Of a stretch of 64,000 nt of DNA, positions 37,301 to 40,938 are shown piece by piece. Each line of letters starts with the position of its first letter. The stretch's first letter is position 1. Position numbers and translations under genes: made by a program. Source of the stretch: Aldrovandia affinis (lineage: Eukaryota > Chordata > Actinopteri > Notacanthiformes > Halosauridae); the NCBI GenBank assembly GCA_029706075.1, contig JAINUG010000014.1:3048001-3112000 (forward strand). Direction: 5' to 3'. The notes under the pieces were generated by a model that did no database searches, had not been told where the DNA came from, and worked only from the letters and a program-made list of their open reading frames with translations.

Positions 37301-37826
37301 TTTGCAATCTCTCAGGAGATTTATCCTTGATACGCCAGCCAATTATGTATCTTATATTTTACTGTAGTGAACGTTTACTATGTAACATAACAGAAACCAG
37401 TGCACATACATGCCTATATTTGTATGTATCTTACACAATTGCGTATCTTACGCAATTACATGGGTGTAGAGATGGTCTCGCAAGCTCAAATACTTCTAAC
37501 TGCTTTTAGATTGCATTTGAAATATTTGTTTATTGAACGATTTGCCACAGCGTGAGGTGAAATACAGAGCATCCACAAAACAGTCTTGTGTGATGGGTTA
37601 TGTATCGCATAACTGCCCTGTCTGTTCATATGTGCCCATAAATAATGTCACCAAACTAGTACATAACACCCTACGTTTGAGTTAGAGGTGGTCTGGGTGG
37701 AGGAAAACCCAAACCCTGAAACCTCAGATAAATTCAATTAAAGCAGTCAGTTGGCACTCACATCTTATTCTGGGCTCCGGCCCACCCGAAGGCGTGAAAA
37801 AGACAAAGGAGAGGCAGGAGATTCAT
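37..37826 (-). CDS. c5: complement component C5 gene, 33 exons, 3' end off the window
   Basis: Secreted plasma protein of the A2M/C3/C4/C5 family, made as a pro-chain. It is cut into beta and alpha chains at a basic site, then by C5 convertase to release the anaphylatoxin C5a and the C5b that starts the membrane attack complex. I assembled 33 exons by hand. Every junction keeps frame and nearly every exon matches vertebrate C5 in order: signal peptide, MG1-MG6, linker, R-x-K-R site, anaphylatoxin, MG7, CUB, the C5d/TED-like helical domain and the start of MG8. The thioester motif GCGEQ of C3/C4 is absent ([10 protein letters not shown] in its place), which is diagnostic of C5. The Cys pair thought to join the chains is visible (KCVND in exon 13, GICVAD in exon 20). 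Exons 16-17 exist in extra copies (see 15682-23267). The span 37-37826 includes introns. About eight 3' exons are missing beyond base 1. Confidence 0.95.
77..135. repeat. (AG)n microsatellite beside a splice acceptor
   Basis: An imperfect GA-rich run next to exon 33. On the gene strand it reads as CT and doubles as the polypyrimidine tract of the exon 33 acceptor. The remaining intron up to 470 is AT-rich with nothing else recognisable. Confidence 0.8.
471..561 (-). CDS. c5: c5 exon 32
   Basis: 91 bases, phase 0 to 1, starting [19 protein letters not shown] after acceptor CTACAG and ending before GTGGGC. It matches the C5 segment ending in the Cys-x-Phe/Tyr-x-Leu strand that follows the C5d domain. 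The local similarity is modest, but the position and splice phases fit. Confidence 0.85.
808..870 (-). CDS. c5: c5 exon 31
   Basis: 63 bases, phase 0-0, encoding [16 protein letters not shown] and a few more residues. This is a near match to the human C5 strand with NDDLIVSTGFGSG. Acceptor TTTTACAG, donor GTGAGT. Confidence 0.92.
1140..1634. mobile_element. piggyBac-like MITE nested in the Tc1 element
   Basis: 495 bases with 16-bp terminal inverted repeats, GGGGAGACTACCCCCC and its near-perfect complement, flanked by TTAA on each side (1136-1139 and 1635-1638). TTAA duplication is the piggyBac hallmark. There is no coding capacity. Inside are (TTCAAGA)n and a short LINE-tail-like stretch near 1340-1420. 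Confidence 0.85.
1699..2748 (+). pseudogene. Tc1 transposase, premature stop
   Basis: IS630/Tc1-type transposase of the surrounding element. Seen in order: a helix-turn-helix ([14 protein letters not shown]), a basic region, the first catalytic Asp in WSDEST, the second Asp in QQDNAKPY and Glu in SPIENVWH (34-residue spacing). An in-frame TGA at 2593-2595 cuts the protein just after the Glu motif. The same frame then runs 50 more codons to the natural stop at 2746-2748. The N-terminal part is also weak, probably because of decay near the MITE. Not active in this copy. Confidence 0.9.
3417..3569 (-). CDS. c5: c5 exon 30 (GC donor)
   Basis: 153 bases, phase 0-0, encoding [20 protein letters not shown] and on to PMAKPIQ, the end of the C5d helices and re-entry to CUB (human DTINAIEGLTEYSLLV). 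The donor is CAG followed by GCAAGG, a GC-AG intron with otherwise perfect consensus. The next exon resumes with the expected VTLDDD, so the GC donor is well supported. Confidence 0.93.
3745..3912. repeat. degenerate tandem repeat in c5 intron
   Basis: Three to four diverged copies of a roughly 45-50 base unit (variants of AGCTCAGAAGTAAACTGTG with TTCAGTAGGTCAGTGTTA) lie between exons 29 and 30. No coding potential. Confidence 0.6.
3935..4140 (-). CDS. c5: c5 exon 29
   Basis: 206 bases, phase 1-0. It encodes [13 protein letters not shown], then [13 protein letters not shown] and [12 protein letters not shown], the conserved C5d core (human VETTAYALL and EQRYGGGFYSTQ). Acceptor GTCTAG, donor GTCTCT. 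The 475-base intron towards exon 28 shows nothing recognisable. Confidence 0.95.
4616..4787 (-). CDS. c5: c5 exon 28
   Basis: 172 bases, phase 0-1, encoding [20 protein letters not shown], then [14 protein letters not shown] and NKAIVKG of C5d. Its acceptor (CTTGTGTTTTAG) is the first unit of a 12-copy minisatellite that extends upstream of the exon. Confidence 0.95.
4786..5206. repeat. 35-bp minisatellite, 12 units, each carrying the exon 28 acceptor
   Basis: The core CTAAAACACAA recurs exactly every 35 bases from 4788 to 5173. Units 4-12 also show a four-unit (140-base) higher-order pattern (variants GGTGCTG, CATGCTGGCACTG, GGAGGTGATC, GGCGTTG). On the gene strand each unit reads TTGTGTTTTAG, a copy of the real 3' splice site of c5 exon 28. 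Confidence 0.95.
5200..5375 (+). repeat. dispersed SINE-like repeat, copy 1
   Basis: Shares blocks (GGCCAATTATGTGC, then ATGGTCAGGGTTTGA) with 10490-10735 and 32165-32420. A short interspersed element family is likely; the ends are not defined. Confidence 0.5.
5494..5592 (-). CDS. c5: c5 exon 27
   Basis: 99 bases, phase 0-0, encoding [20 protein letters not shown] and [13 protein letters not shown] (human [21 protein letters not shown]). Acceptor CCACAG, donor GTGAGA. Confidence 0.95.
5735..5891 (-). CDS. c5: c5 exon 26
   Basis: 157 bases, phase 2-0, encoding [16 protein letters not shown], then [19 protein letters not shown] and YIPTKIM (human LTAFALRVLGQVNKYV). Part of the C5d helical barrel. 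Confidence 0.96.
5982..6060 (-). CDS. c5: c5 exon 25
   Basis: 79 bases, phase 1-2, encoding [20 protein letters not shown] then NKDSSTW (human GMLSIMSYRNADYSYSVW). Too short to stand out as an ORF; found by splice phase and similarity. Confidence 0.95.
6352..6564 (-). CDS. c5: c5 exon 24, thioester-equivalent region
   Basis: 213 bases, phase 1-1, encoding [20 protein letters not shown], then [20 protein letters not shown] and [10 protein letters not shown]3 and C4 have the reactive GCGEQ here. This exon has GSAEVEL like human C5 (GSAEAEL), so the protein cannot bind surfaces covalently. This is the strongest single reason for calling the gene C5. Confidence 0.97.
6746..6835 (-). CDS. c5: c5 exon 23
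   Basis: 90 bases, phase 1-1, encoding [20 protein letters not shown] then [11 protein letters not shown] (human [23 protein letters not shown]). Confidence 0.95.
7030..7342. mobile_element. short DNA-transposon relic (MITE-like)
   Basis: The ends are imperfect inverted repeats (GGTCCAGAATTATTGTCACC at the left, with the complement of GGGTGCCAATAAATCTGAAT at the right). The inside is AT-rich and non-coding. It resembles Tc1/mariner-derived MITEs. No clear target duplication. Confidence 0.6.
7640..7681 (+). repeat. L2-type LINE 3' tail fragment
   Basis: AAGTCGCTGTGGATAAGAG followed by TGTCTGCTAAATGCC. The same tail ends the LINEs at 42420-42478 and (reverse) 47891-47940. Confidence 0.75.
7764..7824 (-). 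CDS. c5: c5 exon 22
   Basis: 61 bases, phase 0-1, encoding [20 protein letters not shown] (human [20 protein letters not shown]). Acceptor TTTCAG, donor GTGAGG. Confidence 0.95.
8090..8485. repeat. degenerate AGT/AGC trinucleotide tract, left part
   Basis: Low-complexity mixture of AGT, AGC, AAT and ACAGTAGC units. The same tract resumes at 9906-10035, so the sequence between them is an insertion. Confidence 0.8.
8483..9909. mobile_element. solo-LTR-like insertion, about 1.4 kb
   Basis: This block splits the AGT/AGC tract. It starts TGTCACACGCCACGTGAC and ends CCTCCACACA, so it begins TG and ends CA like an LTR. It lacks a protein-coding gene and contains a local duplication of CGAGGG-GAGAGGCGGAC (about 9040 and 9100). 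The target duplication is obscured by the repetitive target. It could instead be another non-coding mobile element. Confidence 0.45.
9906..10035. repeat. degenerate AGT/AGC trinucleotide tract, right part
   Basis: Continuation of the tract at 8090-8485. It ends only a few bases from the donor of c5 exon 21. Confidence 0.8.
10043..10270 (-). CDS. c5: c5 exon 21
   Basis: 228 bases, phase 0-0, encoding [20 protein letters not shown], then [20 protein letters not shown] and VKTLRVV (human FTVLPLEIGLHNINFSL, VKTLRVV). MG7/CUB boundary. The acceptor GGGGGGGTAG is preceded by a G run rather than a good pyrimidine tract. It is the only one that gives the conserved FCV start and correct phase. Confidence 0.93.
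10490..10735 (+). repeat. dispersed SINE-like repeat, copy 2
   Basis: Shares AAGCATGCACTCTCCTC, GCCAATTATGCG and CACTGACATGGTTAGGA-type blocks with 32165-32420 and 5200-5375. Probably one interspersed family about 240 bases long. Confidence 0.6.
10976..11115 (-). CDS. c5: c5 exon 20
   Basis: 140 bases, phase 1-0, encoding [40 protein letters not shown] and QLQEESW (human [34 protein letters not shown]). The Cys of GICVAD is the alpha-chain partner of the inter-chain disulfide in the family. Confidence 0.96.
11343..11425 (-). CDS. c5: c5 exon 19
   Basis: 83 bases, phase 2-1, encoding [20 protein letters not shown] then AVEVSTEG (human [17 protein letters not shown]). Acceptor CTCTCAG, donor GTAAGA. 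Confidence 0.97.
11505..12135 (-). repeat. fish interspersed repeat (LINE-tail/SINE type), split by a SINE
   Basis: The left part (CAGGCATTTAGTGGATGC..CTTATCCAGAACAACTTACA) and right part (TAAGCACCTTGCTCAAGGGT..CACCTGGGAATCAAACC) form one repeat. It is interrupted by the SINE at about 11595-12004. Confidence 0.65.
11595..12004 (-). mobile_element. tRNA-derived SINE
   Basis: Read on the minus strand, the head has an A box (TGGCCCAGCGGTCTAGTGC) and B box (GGATCGAAACC), followed by a GC-rich body and an AT-rich tail. Same family as 12288-12638 and 30300-30690. It is not a tRNA gene: there is no cloverleaf acceptor pairing beyond the promoter boxes. Confidence 0.8.
12288..12638 (+). mobile_element. 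tRNA-derived SINE
   Basis: Plus-strand member of the same family. A box region GGCGGGTCGCGTAGTGGTC, B box GGTTCGAACCC, GC-rich body (GATCGGGGGCGGCATTTGGC) and an AT tail ending in (TA)n, which then served as the target for the Tc1 element at 12641. Confidence 0.8.
12641..14205 (-). mobile_element. Tc1/mariner element, 1565 bp
   Basis: TIRs begin CAGTACTGTGCAAAAGTTTT at both ends, with TA duplications at 12639-12640 and 14206-14207. It contains a dead transposase on the minus strand and is inserted in the (TA)n tail of a SINE. Confidence 0.95.
12781..13790 (-). pseudogene. Tc1 transposase, frameshifted
   Basis: The N-terminal half starts [19 protein letters not shown] and has two helix-turn-helix parts ([18 protein letters not shown] and [18 protein letters not shown]). 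The reading frame then breaks after about 13340. The C-terminal part, [18 protein letters not shown] through [18 protein letters not shown], is in another frame at 12781-13011 and includes the catalytic Glu region. The first catalytic Asp region is decayed. Confidence 0.9.
14216..14584 (+). mobile_element. tRNA-derived SINE with (ATGG)n tail
   Basis: Head GGCGGCACGGTGGTGCAGTG (A box) and GGTTCGAATCC (B box), the well-known teleost body with CATGTTCTCCCGTGTCCGCG and GATGGATTGGCGACCTGTCC, and a terminal ATGG repeat. It directly abuts the right end of the Tc1 element. Confidence 0.9.
14693..14783 (-). CDS. c5: c5 exon 18
   Basis: 91 bases, phase 1-2, encoding [20 protein letters not shown] then [10 protein letters not shown] (human [15 protein letters not shown]). 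This is the alpha-prime N-terminal segment right after C5a. Acceptor TTGCAG, donor GTGAAG. Confidence 0.96.
15183..15597 (+). repeat. LTR-like repeat, full copy
   Basis: 415 bases starting TGTAACCTGGCAC and ending CTACCACA, with an AATAAA at 15502-15507 followed by a U5-like stretch. Its 5' 110 bases recur at 16897-17005 and 20530-20646, and its 3' 310 bases at 21886-22197. Together these pieces bracket the duplicated c5 exon modules. No internal retroviral genes and no clear target duplication. Confidence 0.5.
15682..15894 (-). CDS. c5: c5 exon 17A, C5a anaphylatoxin (complete)
   Basis: 213 bases, phase 1-1. It encodes [20 protein letters not shown], then [32 protein letters not shown] and NTHLSLGRM. 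This is the anaphylatoxin fold: six Cys (CC, C, C, CC) forming three disulfides, ending in LGR, where C5 convertase cuts (LGR|M). Human C5a has a seventh Cys that is absent here. Acceptor CCCCCACAG, donor GTGAGT. This copy keeps the full C5a C terminus needed for receptor activation. Confidence 0.95.
16634..16702 (-). CDS. c5: c5 exon 16A, beta/alpha processing site RHKR
   Basis: 69 bases, phase 1-1, encoding [20 protein letters not shown] then IKK. RHKR is a furin-type site (human RPRR), and the following helix is the N terminus of C5a. The Cys found here in human C5 (DEPC) and in copy C (DESC) is replaced by Ser/Thr. The donor is canonical GTAAGT. Identical to copy B. Confidence 0.93.
16897..17005 (+). 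repeat. LTR-like repeat, 5' fragment (module A side)
   Basis: Matches the first 110 bases of 15183-15597 (TGTAACCTTGCACAAAATGG..). In module C the matching intron instead continues into different sequence at 23462, so this junction marks a rearrangement point. Confidence 0.6.
17453..18888 (+). mobile_element. Tc1 element, internally deleted, inside c5 module A
   Basis: 1436 bases. TIRs start CAGTGGGGAAAATAAGTATT, with TA at 17451-17452 and 18889-18890. The paralogous empty site is intact in module B around 21086-21087, so insertion followed the A/B duplication or segregates between haplotypes. About 95 percent or more alike to the element at 56133-57562. Confidence 0.97.
17829..18673 (+). 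pseudogene. Tc1 transposase, frameshift plus internal deletion
   Basis: Begins [20 protein letters not shown] with paired-like helix-turn-helix domains and the first catalytic motif ([12 protein letters not shown]). An A-run frameshift near 18345 follows. After LKIDF a block is missing, including the second Asp and Glu motifs, and the frame resumes with [20 protein letters not shown] to the end. It cannot be catalytic. Confidence 0.92.
19543..19586 (-). pseudogene. c5: c5 exon 17B, truncated C5a exon
   Basis: Keeps the acceptor and about 15 codons ([15 protein letters not shown]), then runs into unrelated sequence with no donor. The second Cys of the CC pair is lost (CY). Non-functional remnant; it could act only as a poison terminal exon. 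Confidence 0.9.
20269..20337 (-). CDS. c5: c5 exon 16B, processing-site exon copy
   Basis: 69 bases identical in coding sequence to exon 16A ([12 protein letters not shown]..), with intact acceptor TTTCAG and donor GTAAGT, phase 1-1. It sits upstream (in gene order) of the broken exon 17B, so it could be included only as an extra cassette joined to exon 16A or 17A. Expression is unproven. Confidence 0.6.
20530..20646 (+). repeat. LTR-like repeat, 5' fragment (module B side)
   Basis: Second copy of the 110-base 5' end of 15183-15597, in the same place as in module A. Confidence 0.6.
22287..22463 (-). CDS. c5: c5 exon 17C, divergent C5a exon with shortened C terminus
   Basis: 177 bases, phase 1-1, encoding [51 protein letters not shown] and TR. 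All six Cys are kept. Relative to copy A, 11 codons (the end of the last helix plus LGRM) and one codon near the start are missing, both in frame. The exon now ends ITLTR before donor GTGAGT. All 13 base substitutions relative to copy A change the amino acid. Open and spliceable; usage unknown. Confidence 0.8.
23199..23267 (-). CDS. c5: c5 exon 16C, processing-site exon RPKR (GC donor)
   Basis: 69 bases, phase 1-1, encoding [20 protein letters not shown] then IKK. It keeps the Cys and the Pro of the human form (DEPCKEILRPRR), so it is probably the ancestral version. That Cys is expected to pair with the GCGGGG Cys of exon 15. Its donor is GCAAGT instead of the GTAAGT of copies A and B. Six substitutions relative to copy A, all amino-acid changing. 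Confidence 0.9.
23670..23799 (-). CDS. c5: c5 exon 15
   Basis: 130 bases, phase 0-1, encoding [20 protein letters not shown] then [17 protein letters not shown] (human SDLGCGAGGG, NVFHLAGLTFLTNANA). Acceptor GGTAG, donor GTATTT. Linker before the processing site. Confidence 0.96.
23965..24260. repeat. degenerate minisatellite in c5 intron 14
   Basis: Five or so diverged copies of a unit of about 50 bases containing TTGATGGGGATTGACTGTA-like words. No coding signal. Confidence 0.65.
24288..24437 (-). CDS. c5: c5 exon 14
   Basis: 150 bases, phase 0-0, encoding [40 protein letters not shown] and [12 protein letters not shown]6 region (human DSWVALAAVDSAVYGV). Acceptor GTCAG, donor GTGAGA. Confidence 0.95.
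24792..25001 (-). CDS. c5: c5 exon 13
   Basis: 210 bases, phase 0-0, encoding [36 protein letters not shown] and [22 protein letters not shown]5/MG6 (human [27 protein letters not shown] in outline). The Cys in KCVND is the beta-chain partner of the inter-chain disulfide. Confidence 0.97.
25307..25510 (-). CDS. c5: c5 exon 12
   Basis: 204 bases, phase 0-0, encoding [34 protein letters not shown] and [14 protein letters not shown] (human [25 protein letters not shown] in outline). MG5. The donor is GTTATT, weak but the only one that fits phase. Confidence 0.94.
25569..25617. repeat. (CA)n microsatellite
   Basis: Interrupted CACACA run in the intron between exons 11 and 12. Confidence 0.95.
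25845..26039 (-). CDS. c5: c5 exon 11
   Basis: 195 bases, phase 0-0, encoding [31 protein letters not shown] and [21 protein letters not shown]4 (human VQVKDSLDQLVGGVPVTL, FVLNLPSGVTVLEF). Acceptor CTCAG, donor GTGAGA. Confidence 0.95.
26066..26090. repeat. (AAT)n microsatellite
   Basis: AATAATAAT run in intron 10. Confidence 0.95.
26153..26490 (-). pseudogene. Tc1 transposase C-terminal fragment
   Basis: The minus strand reads [20 protein letters not shown], the Glu-containing catalytic motif, then [17 protein letters not shown] and [18 protein letters not shown] in shifted frames. One TIR-like end (AGGTAATTGCCAAGATAAAG) is at 26152. The rest of the element is deleted. Confidence 0.85.
26706..26821 (-). 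CDS. c5: c5 exon 10
   Basis: 116 bases, phase 1-0, encoding [20 protein letters not shown] and [14 protein letters not shown] (human [34 protein letters not shown]). Start of MG4. Confidence 0.96.
27684..27816 (-). CDS. c5: c5 exon 9
   Basis: 133 bases, phase 0-1, encoding [20 protein letters not shown] and [17 protein letters not shown] (human NNKYLYIAVTVIESTG). MG3/MG4. Acceptor ATTCAG, donor GTGAGA. The 860-base intron to exon 10 shows no recognisable element. Confidence 0.94.
28116..28221 (-). CDS. c5: c5 exon 8
   Basis: 106 bases, phase 2-0, encoding [20 protein letters not shown] then ESERRDE (human [20 protein letters not shown]). MG3. Acceptor TGACAG, donor GTAAG. Confidence 0.94.
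28222..29592. other. c5 intron 7, 1.4 kb, no clear element
   Basis: AT-rich, with a small inverted-repeat feel near 28680-28760 (the phrase TAGTCCTAACATGGCAGTT occurs twice, 28713 and 28748). Part of 29190-29360 shares words such as ATAAAATACGGATAT with 37160-37230. No gene or complete repeat recognised. Confidence 0.5.
29593..29683 (-). CDS. c5: c5 exon 7
   Basis: 91 bases, phase 1-2, encoding [20 protein letters not shown] then ESFKLTVTA (human [20 protein letters not shown]). MG3 start. Donor GTGAGT. Confidence 0.95.
30132..30214 (-). CDS. c5: c5 exon 6
   Basis: 83 bases, phase 2-1, encoding [20 protein letters not shown] then EFEVKEY (human [27 protein letters not shown]). End of MG2. 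Confidence 0.97.
30300..30690 (-). mobile_element. tRNA-derived SINE
   Basis: Minus-strand member of the 11595/12288 family. A box TGGTCCAGTGGTTACAACG, B box GGTTCGATTCC, GC-rich body, AT-rich tail on the left. Located in c5 intron 5. Confidence 0.8.
30798..30892 (-). CDS. c5: c5 exon 5
   Basis: 95 bases, phase 0-2, encoding [20 protein letters not shown] then [12 protein letters not shown] (human [20 protein letters not shown]). MG2. Confidence 0.95.
31142..31212 (-). CDS. c5: c5 exon 4
   Basis: 71 bases, phase 1-0, encoding [20 protein letters not shown] then TFL (human [20 protein letters not shown]). Acceptor CTGCAG, donor GTGGGT. Confidence 0.97.
31247..31400. repeat. (CA)n microsatellite with CATGCA interruptions
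   Basis: Long CACACA tract in c5 intron 3. It generates spurious open frames on both strands. Confidence 0.97.
31532..31685 (-). CDS. c5: c5 exon 3
   Basis: 154 bases, phase 0-1, encoding [20 protein letters not shown] then [19 protein letters not shown] (human [20 protein letters not shown]). MG1/MG2. Confidence 0.97.
31700..31790. repeat. purine-rich (GA)n-like tract
   Basis: GAGAGAGAAAG-type low complexity. On the gene strand it gives a long pyrimidine stretch in intron 2. Confidence 0.8.
31872..32064 (-). CDS. c5: c5 exon 2
   Basis: 193 bases, phase 2-0, encoding [40 protein letters not shown] and GHQGVVTLR (human [29 protein letters not shown]). N-terminal MG1 of the beta chain. Acceptor CCTCAG. 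The donor GTCAGC is weak. Confidence 0.96.
32165..32420 (+). repeat. dispersed SINE-like repeat, copy 3
   Basis: Shares CAAGCATGTACTCTCCTC, GCCAATTATGTGCC and CACTGGCATGGTCAGGATAA with the copies at 10490 and 5200. It is in c5 intron 1. Confidence 0.6.
32870..34430 (-). pseudogene. IS630-type transposase, split by insertion
   Basis: Reading on the minus strand: an N-terminal Gly/Arg-rich piece and helix-turn-helix ([20 protein letters not shown], near 34150-34275), then after the insertion [17 protein letters not shown] (first Asp), [13 protein letters not shown] (second Asp) and [18 protein letters not shown] (Glu). The tail [20 protein letters not shown] is in another frame. At least one frameshift near 33060 plus the insertion make it non-functional. 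Confidence 0.82.
33458..33830 (+). mobile_element. nested Tc1 fragment
   Basis: Contains the teleost Tc1 TIR phrase CTATATGGCCAAAAGTCAGT twice (33460 and 33506), then remnants reading [20 protein letters not shown] and the far-downstream [13 protein letters not shown]. The element is therefore an internally deleted copy. It is inserted in the IS630-type transposon. Confidence 0.8.
35638..35810 (+). pseudogene. hAT transposase N-terminal remnant with BED-type finger
   Basis: [14 protein letters not shown], then a short break, then [15 protein letters not shown] and SSNLRTHIQ. This is a Cys-x2-Cys plus His arrangement like a BED zinc finger at the start of hAT transposases. The catalytic RNase H-like domain is absent. 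Confidence 0.65.
36388..36413. repeat. (CA)n microsatellite
   Basis: About 12 CA units inside the hAT element. Confidence 0.95.
37762..37826 (-). CDS. c5: c5 exon 1, start codon and signal peptide
   Basis: 65 bases, encoding [19 protein letters not shown] then NK and two bases of the next codon. It is a classical signal peptide: short N terminus, hydrophobic [11 protein letters not shown] core and a small-residue cleavage region (AGA|Q). The donor GTGAGT leaves phase 2, which joins exon 2 to read NKIYLITAPK, matching human EQTYVISAPK. It lies 5.7 kb upstream of exon 2 because intron 1 is full of transposons. Confidence 0.9.
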
Positions 37827-38000
37827 GGTCTGCCACGACGATGGTTTTCAGCGCGCCGTTGAGTAACTCCAGCTCTGTGGCCTACATTAAGCCCGCTCGG
37901 TTTTGTCCCCACGGCAAAGGGGACCAGTCCTGTTTGTTTACTGTCAATCATTACCAATCACTTCTTGCATCTGGTCAAATTTACACTGAAGCTACACTGA
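37827..38000 (-). promoter_or_regulatory. c5: probable c5 promoter with forkhead and CCAAT motifs
   Basis: About 110 bases upstream of the ATG the gene strand reads GTAAACAAACA (37931-37941), a good FOXA/HNF3-type site. A CCAAT box in inverted orientation lies at 37954-37958. Both suit a liver gene. No convincing TATA box. The transcription start is not visible. Confidence 0.45.
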
Positions 38001-39300
38001 ACTCTTGAGTGGGGGGGAACCTTTTCAATTTTGCAATGTTTTAAAAACCCAAATGGTGTAGGTGATAGCAGGGCAGGGGGGAGGGTGGGGTCCAAAAAGC
38101 TTGTCAAACATGGTAAGGGGAATGTATGAAGCTTCTTTAAACCATTACTCTTCAATGAAACGCATCGTTGCTGTTTGTGTGAGTGCCGAGCCCTAGAGGG
38201 AAGACACACACACACACAAATACCAGGGCTGCGTTCTAAAACATATACTTGCGTAGAACAGAGGAACATAGCATAAACATGTTTGATGATAAGAACAGGC
38301 GTTTCTCAGCCCAACTAAACTGGTAATTTTGCCTGCACCTGCACTGTGTCAAGCTGGACTTGCAGTCTCTGTTTGAATTAAGAGGTGGTCTGGGTGGACA
38401 AAAACACGAAGGAATTATCACACACAACTTCCACAGCGCCTATGTTTAGGTGAGCATATGATGCCCATCCTTAGAGCATCATATGTTCACCCAAAAATGT
38501 GAGGCCCTGTGGGAACTGGTGGTGAGACCAAGTGATTACATTTGGCAATCATCTCTCAGATGGCAAACCCTGGGCTGTGTTTACCGTAAATCACAATCCA
38601 TCAGACACAAAGGTCAGTTTACACAGCCACAGATTTTGAGTCGCCAGGGTTGACTTTAGCAAATTGGTCAATAAGGAGGACAATATTGGGAAATGCACAG
38701 GTTTCCCACATTGCAAATTGCAACTGCCCACATAAAAAAAAAAAAATAGTCCAAGACATCTAAAGCTCAACTGTGCTCAAATTCTCAAACTCATTTGCAG
38801 AAATTCTAATCATTTTCTTCTAGGACACTGGTGGCAAATCCTGAGCACTGTTTTACAAACACTCCGAACACAATGCCATCAACGAGTACATTCACCTCAG
38901 TCTTTTGGTCACAAATTGTTACATGTTTTGCACTGATGTCTAGTTTACGATACGCATCTTGCGTTTGAAGCGTGCAAGATGTGTTTTAAAGCTGTCGTGG
39001 CTCTTACACTGACCTTTTGAGATCTACAGCATACAATGCTCATATAACCTCTGCAATACTGACAAATACAGAATGAAGAAATAACGGCTGATAATGTGGC
39101 ACCATTGTGGATCCTATTACGATTTATAATATTTTGGGGTTATGGAATGTATTCATGGTGTACGTGTAGAGGGAGAAAGCATGTACATGTTTGTGAAGTT
39201 TATTATGATAAAGTGATGTTTATCATTAAATCATTTTGCAAATGCAATGACAAAAATAGGTGAGAATTCATCAGGAAATCCTGGTCGGAGGAGGAGGAGG
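38001..39300. other. c5 5' flank, no gene recognised
   Basis: Unique-looking AT-rich DNA. Notable items are an 18-base direct repeat AGAGGTGGTCTGGGTGGA (37685 and 38381) and a short hairpin at 38451-38491. A small (CA)n lies near 38203. Confidence 0.6.
38451..38491. repeat. short hairpin
   Basis: GTGAGCATATGATGC pairs with GCATCATATGTTCAC across a loop of about 11 bases. One G-T type mismatch. Confidence 0.7.
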
Positions 39301-39329
39301 AGGGGGGGTGGGTGACCGCTTGCTACTCT

Positions 39330-39430
39330 TTGGAGGGGTTGGGCTGGGGTGTAGGGTGTGATGAGTGACTGGAGGTAGGAGGGAACAGTTCATCTAGCAG
39401 CTTGATAGGTCAGCACCAGTGGGAGAAAGC
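39330..39430 (-). mobile_element. L2-type LINE fragment
   Basis: Matches part of the LINE at 48365-48440 (GTGATGAGTGACTGGAGGTA and CAGCACCAGTG words) in the same orientation. Confidence 0.7.
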
Positions 39431-39636
39431 CAAAGGAAGCCAATAATTTCCTAAATATGCACGCAAGTTTCCCCGTAAAATTATACAAACTAGCAACTTC
39501 CGCCGCATTTAATGTTCGGAGGCACCGTTTCAATCGTATCCTGTGCATATGTTGATAAATCCCAAACAGTCGTAAATTGGAAGCGTATTCATGGTCCCTT
39601 AATTAACATAATGGAACCGCCTCTGAAATACTATAT

Positions 39637-40938
39637 ATGGCAAAGCAGGAAACCCACAAAGATGATTCTCAGGTGAGAAATGGCAGAGCAGAGATTGTGT
39701 CAGTTTTACAAGCGGTTAACATTTTCTCAGATTCAGCATTGAATATCTACTCAGACTCAGCATTTGTGGTTAATTCTTTAACAGAATACTTGCCAATATG
39801 GCAGAAATGGGGATTAATGAGTGCTGATGGTCAGCCTCTTTCTCATGTTGGCCCAGTACAGGCTTTATGGTCTGCTGCAAACTCAAGGGAGCATAGAATT
39901 GCTTTGTTAAAGGTGAAAGCTCATCAAAAGAAGAGGGCTTCACAACATGCACACAACACATGATGCTAATTTGATAGTAGACGAGCTGGCTAAAAAGGCT
40001 GCATTAGAAGGAATGTTTTTCACAGAGCTATCAGGTCCAGACCCTGTCTCAGCAGTTTCATTAGTTGAACCAATTGATTTGAAGAGTGCCCAACAGAGCA
40101 CAAATGATCCATTTATATGTGATGCAATCACAGCAAAACAAATATTCTTTATCATATCCACAATCAAAGGGGGCATCTGGGACCTGAAAAGGTTAAAGGT
40201 TGCTTAAAAGGTATGTTCTGGTGGCCGGACATAGGAAAAGATGTGGATACATACAGCTTAAACTGTCTAACTTGTGCCCAAATGAATCCATTCCATGTTA
40301 AAAAGAAAGGACGTTTAAAGCCTGTTTGCTTAGCTGAAGGACCATGGACAAATCTACAAATAGATTATGTTGGGCCTCTACCACCAGCAAAAGGGGGGTA
40401 CCGGTACATATTGATGGTTGTTGACACATTTACCAAATGGGTTGAAGCATTTCCCATTAAAACAGATACAGCTATGGCCATAGCACGTGTCCTATGGAAA
40501 GAGGTCTACTATCGATGGGGATTACCCCTTACACTAGAGAGTGATAGGGGTACTCACTTCACATTAAAAATTCATACTGATTTGGCAAAGCTCCTAGGGA
40601 TAAAACACCACTTACACATTTTACATCACCCACTTTTACATCACCCACAGGCATCTGGAAGTGTTGAGCACACCAATAGAACATTGAAAATGTCATTAAA
40701 AAAGATCGTCTTAGAGAATGGACCCAACTGGGCCCAAAACCTTTCAAGCATTCTCATGTCTCTAAGAGGAATCAGTCATAAAAGTACTGGCTACAGTCCC
40801 TATGAATTGATGACCGGAAGGAAAATGCGCTTGCCAGAACATTTGTGGTTAGAAATGCCCAGACCTCTGGCAGAGGGGTGGACGGCAGAAGCCTTTCAGA
40901 AGCCTAGTCAGCAAATTGGAAAGGGCCATGTACAATAG
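39637..40938 (+). pseudogene. retroviral pol remnant: RNase H and integrase
   Basis: The RNase H part (IYSDSAFVVNSL, ending with the KVKAHQK His motif) is in one frame to 39963. A second frame covers the linker with the VDELAKKAA motif to 40207. A third frame (40213-40938) holds integrase: a zinc-binding remnant (LNCLTCAQMN), the core with Asp in LQIDYVGPLP, Asp in LESDRGTHF and Glu in GSVEHTNRTL. Two frame breaks and a small duplication (LHHPLLHHP) disable it. Confidence 0.88.

Noticed and set aside
37..37826. C3 or C4 or alpha-2-macroglobulin as identity of the large gene
   Set aside because: An anaphylatoxin domain rules out A2M. The missing GCGEQ thioester and the [14 protein letters not shown] and RYGGGF contexts match C5 rather than C3 or C4.
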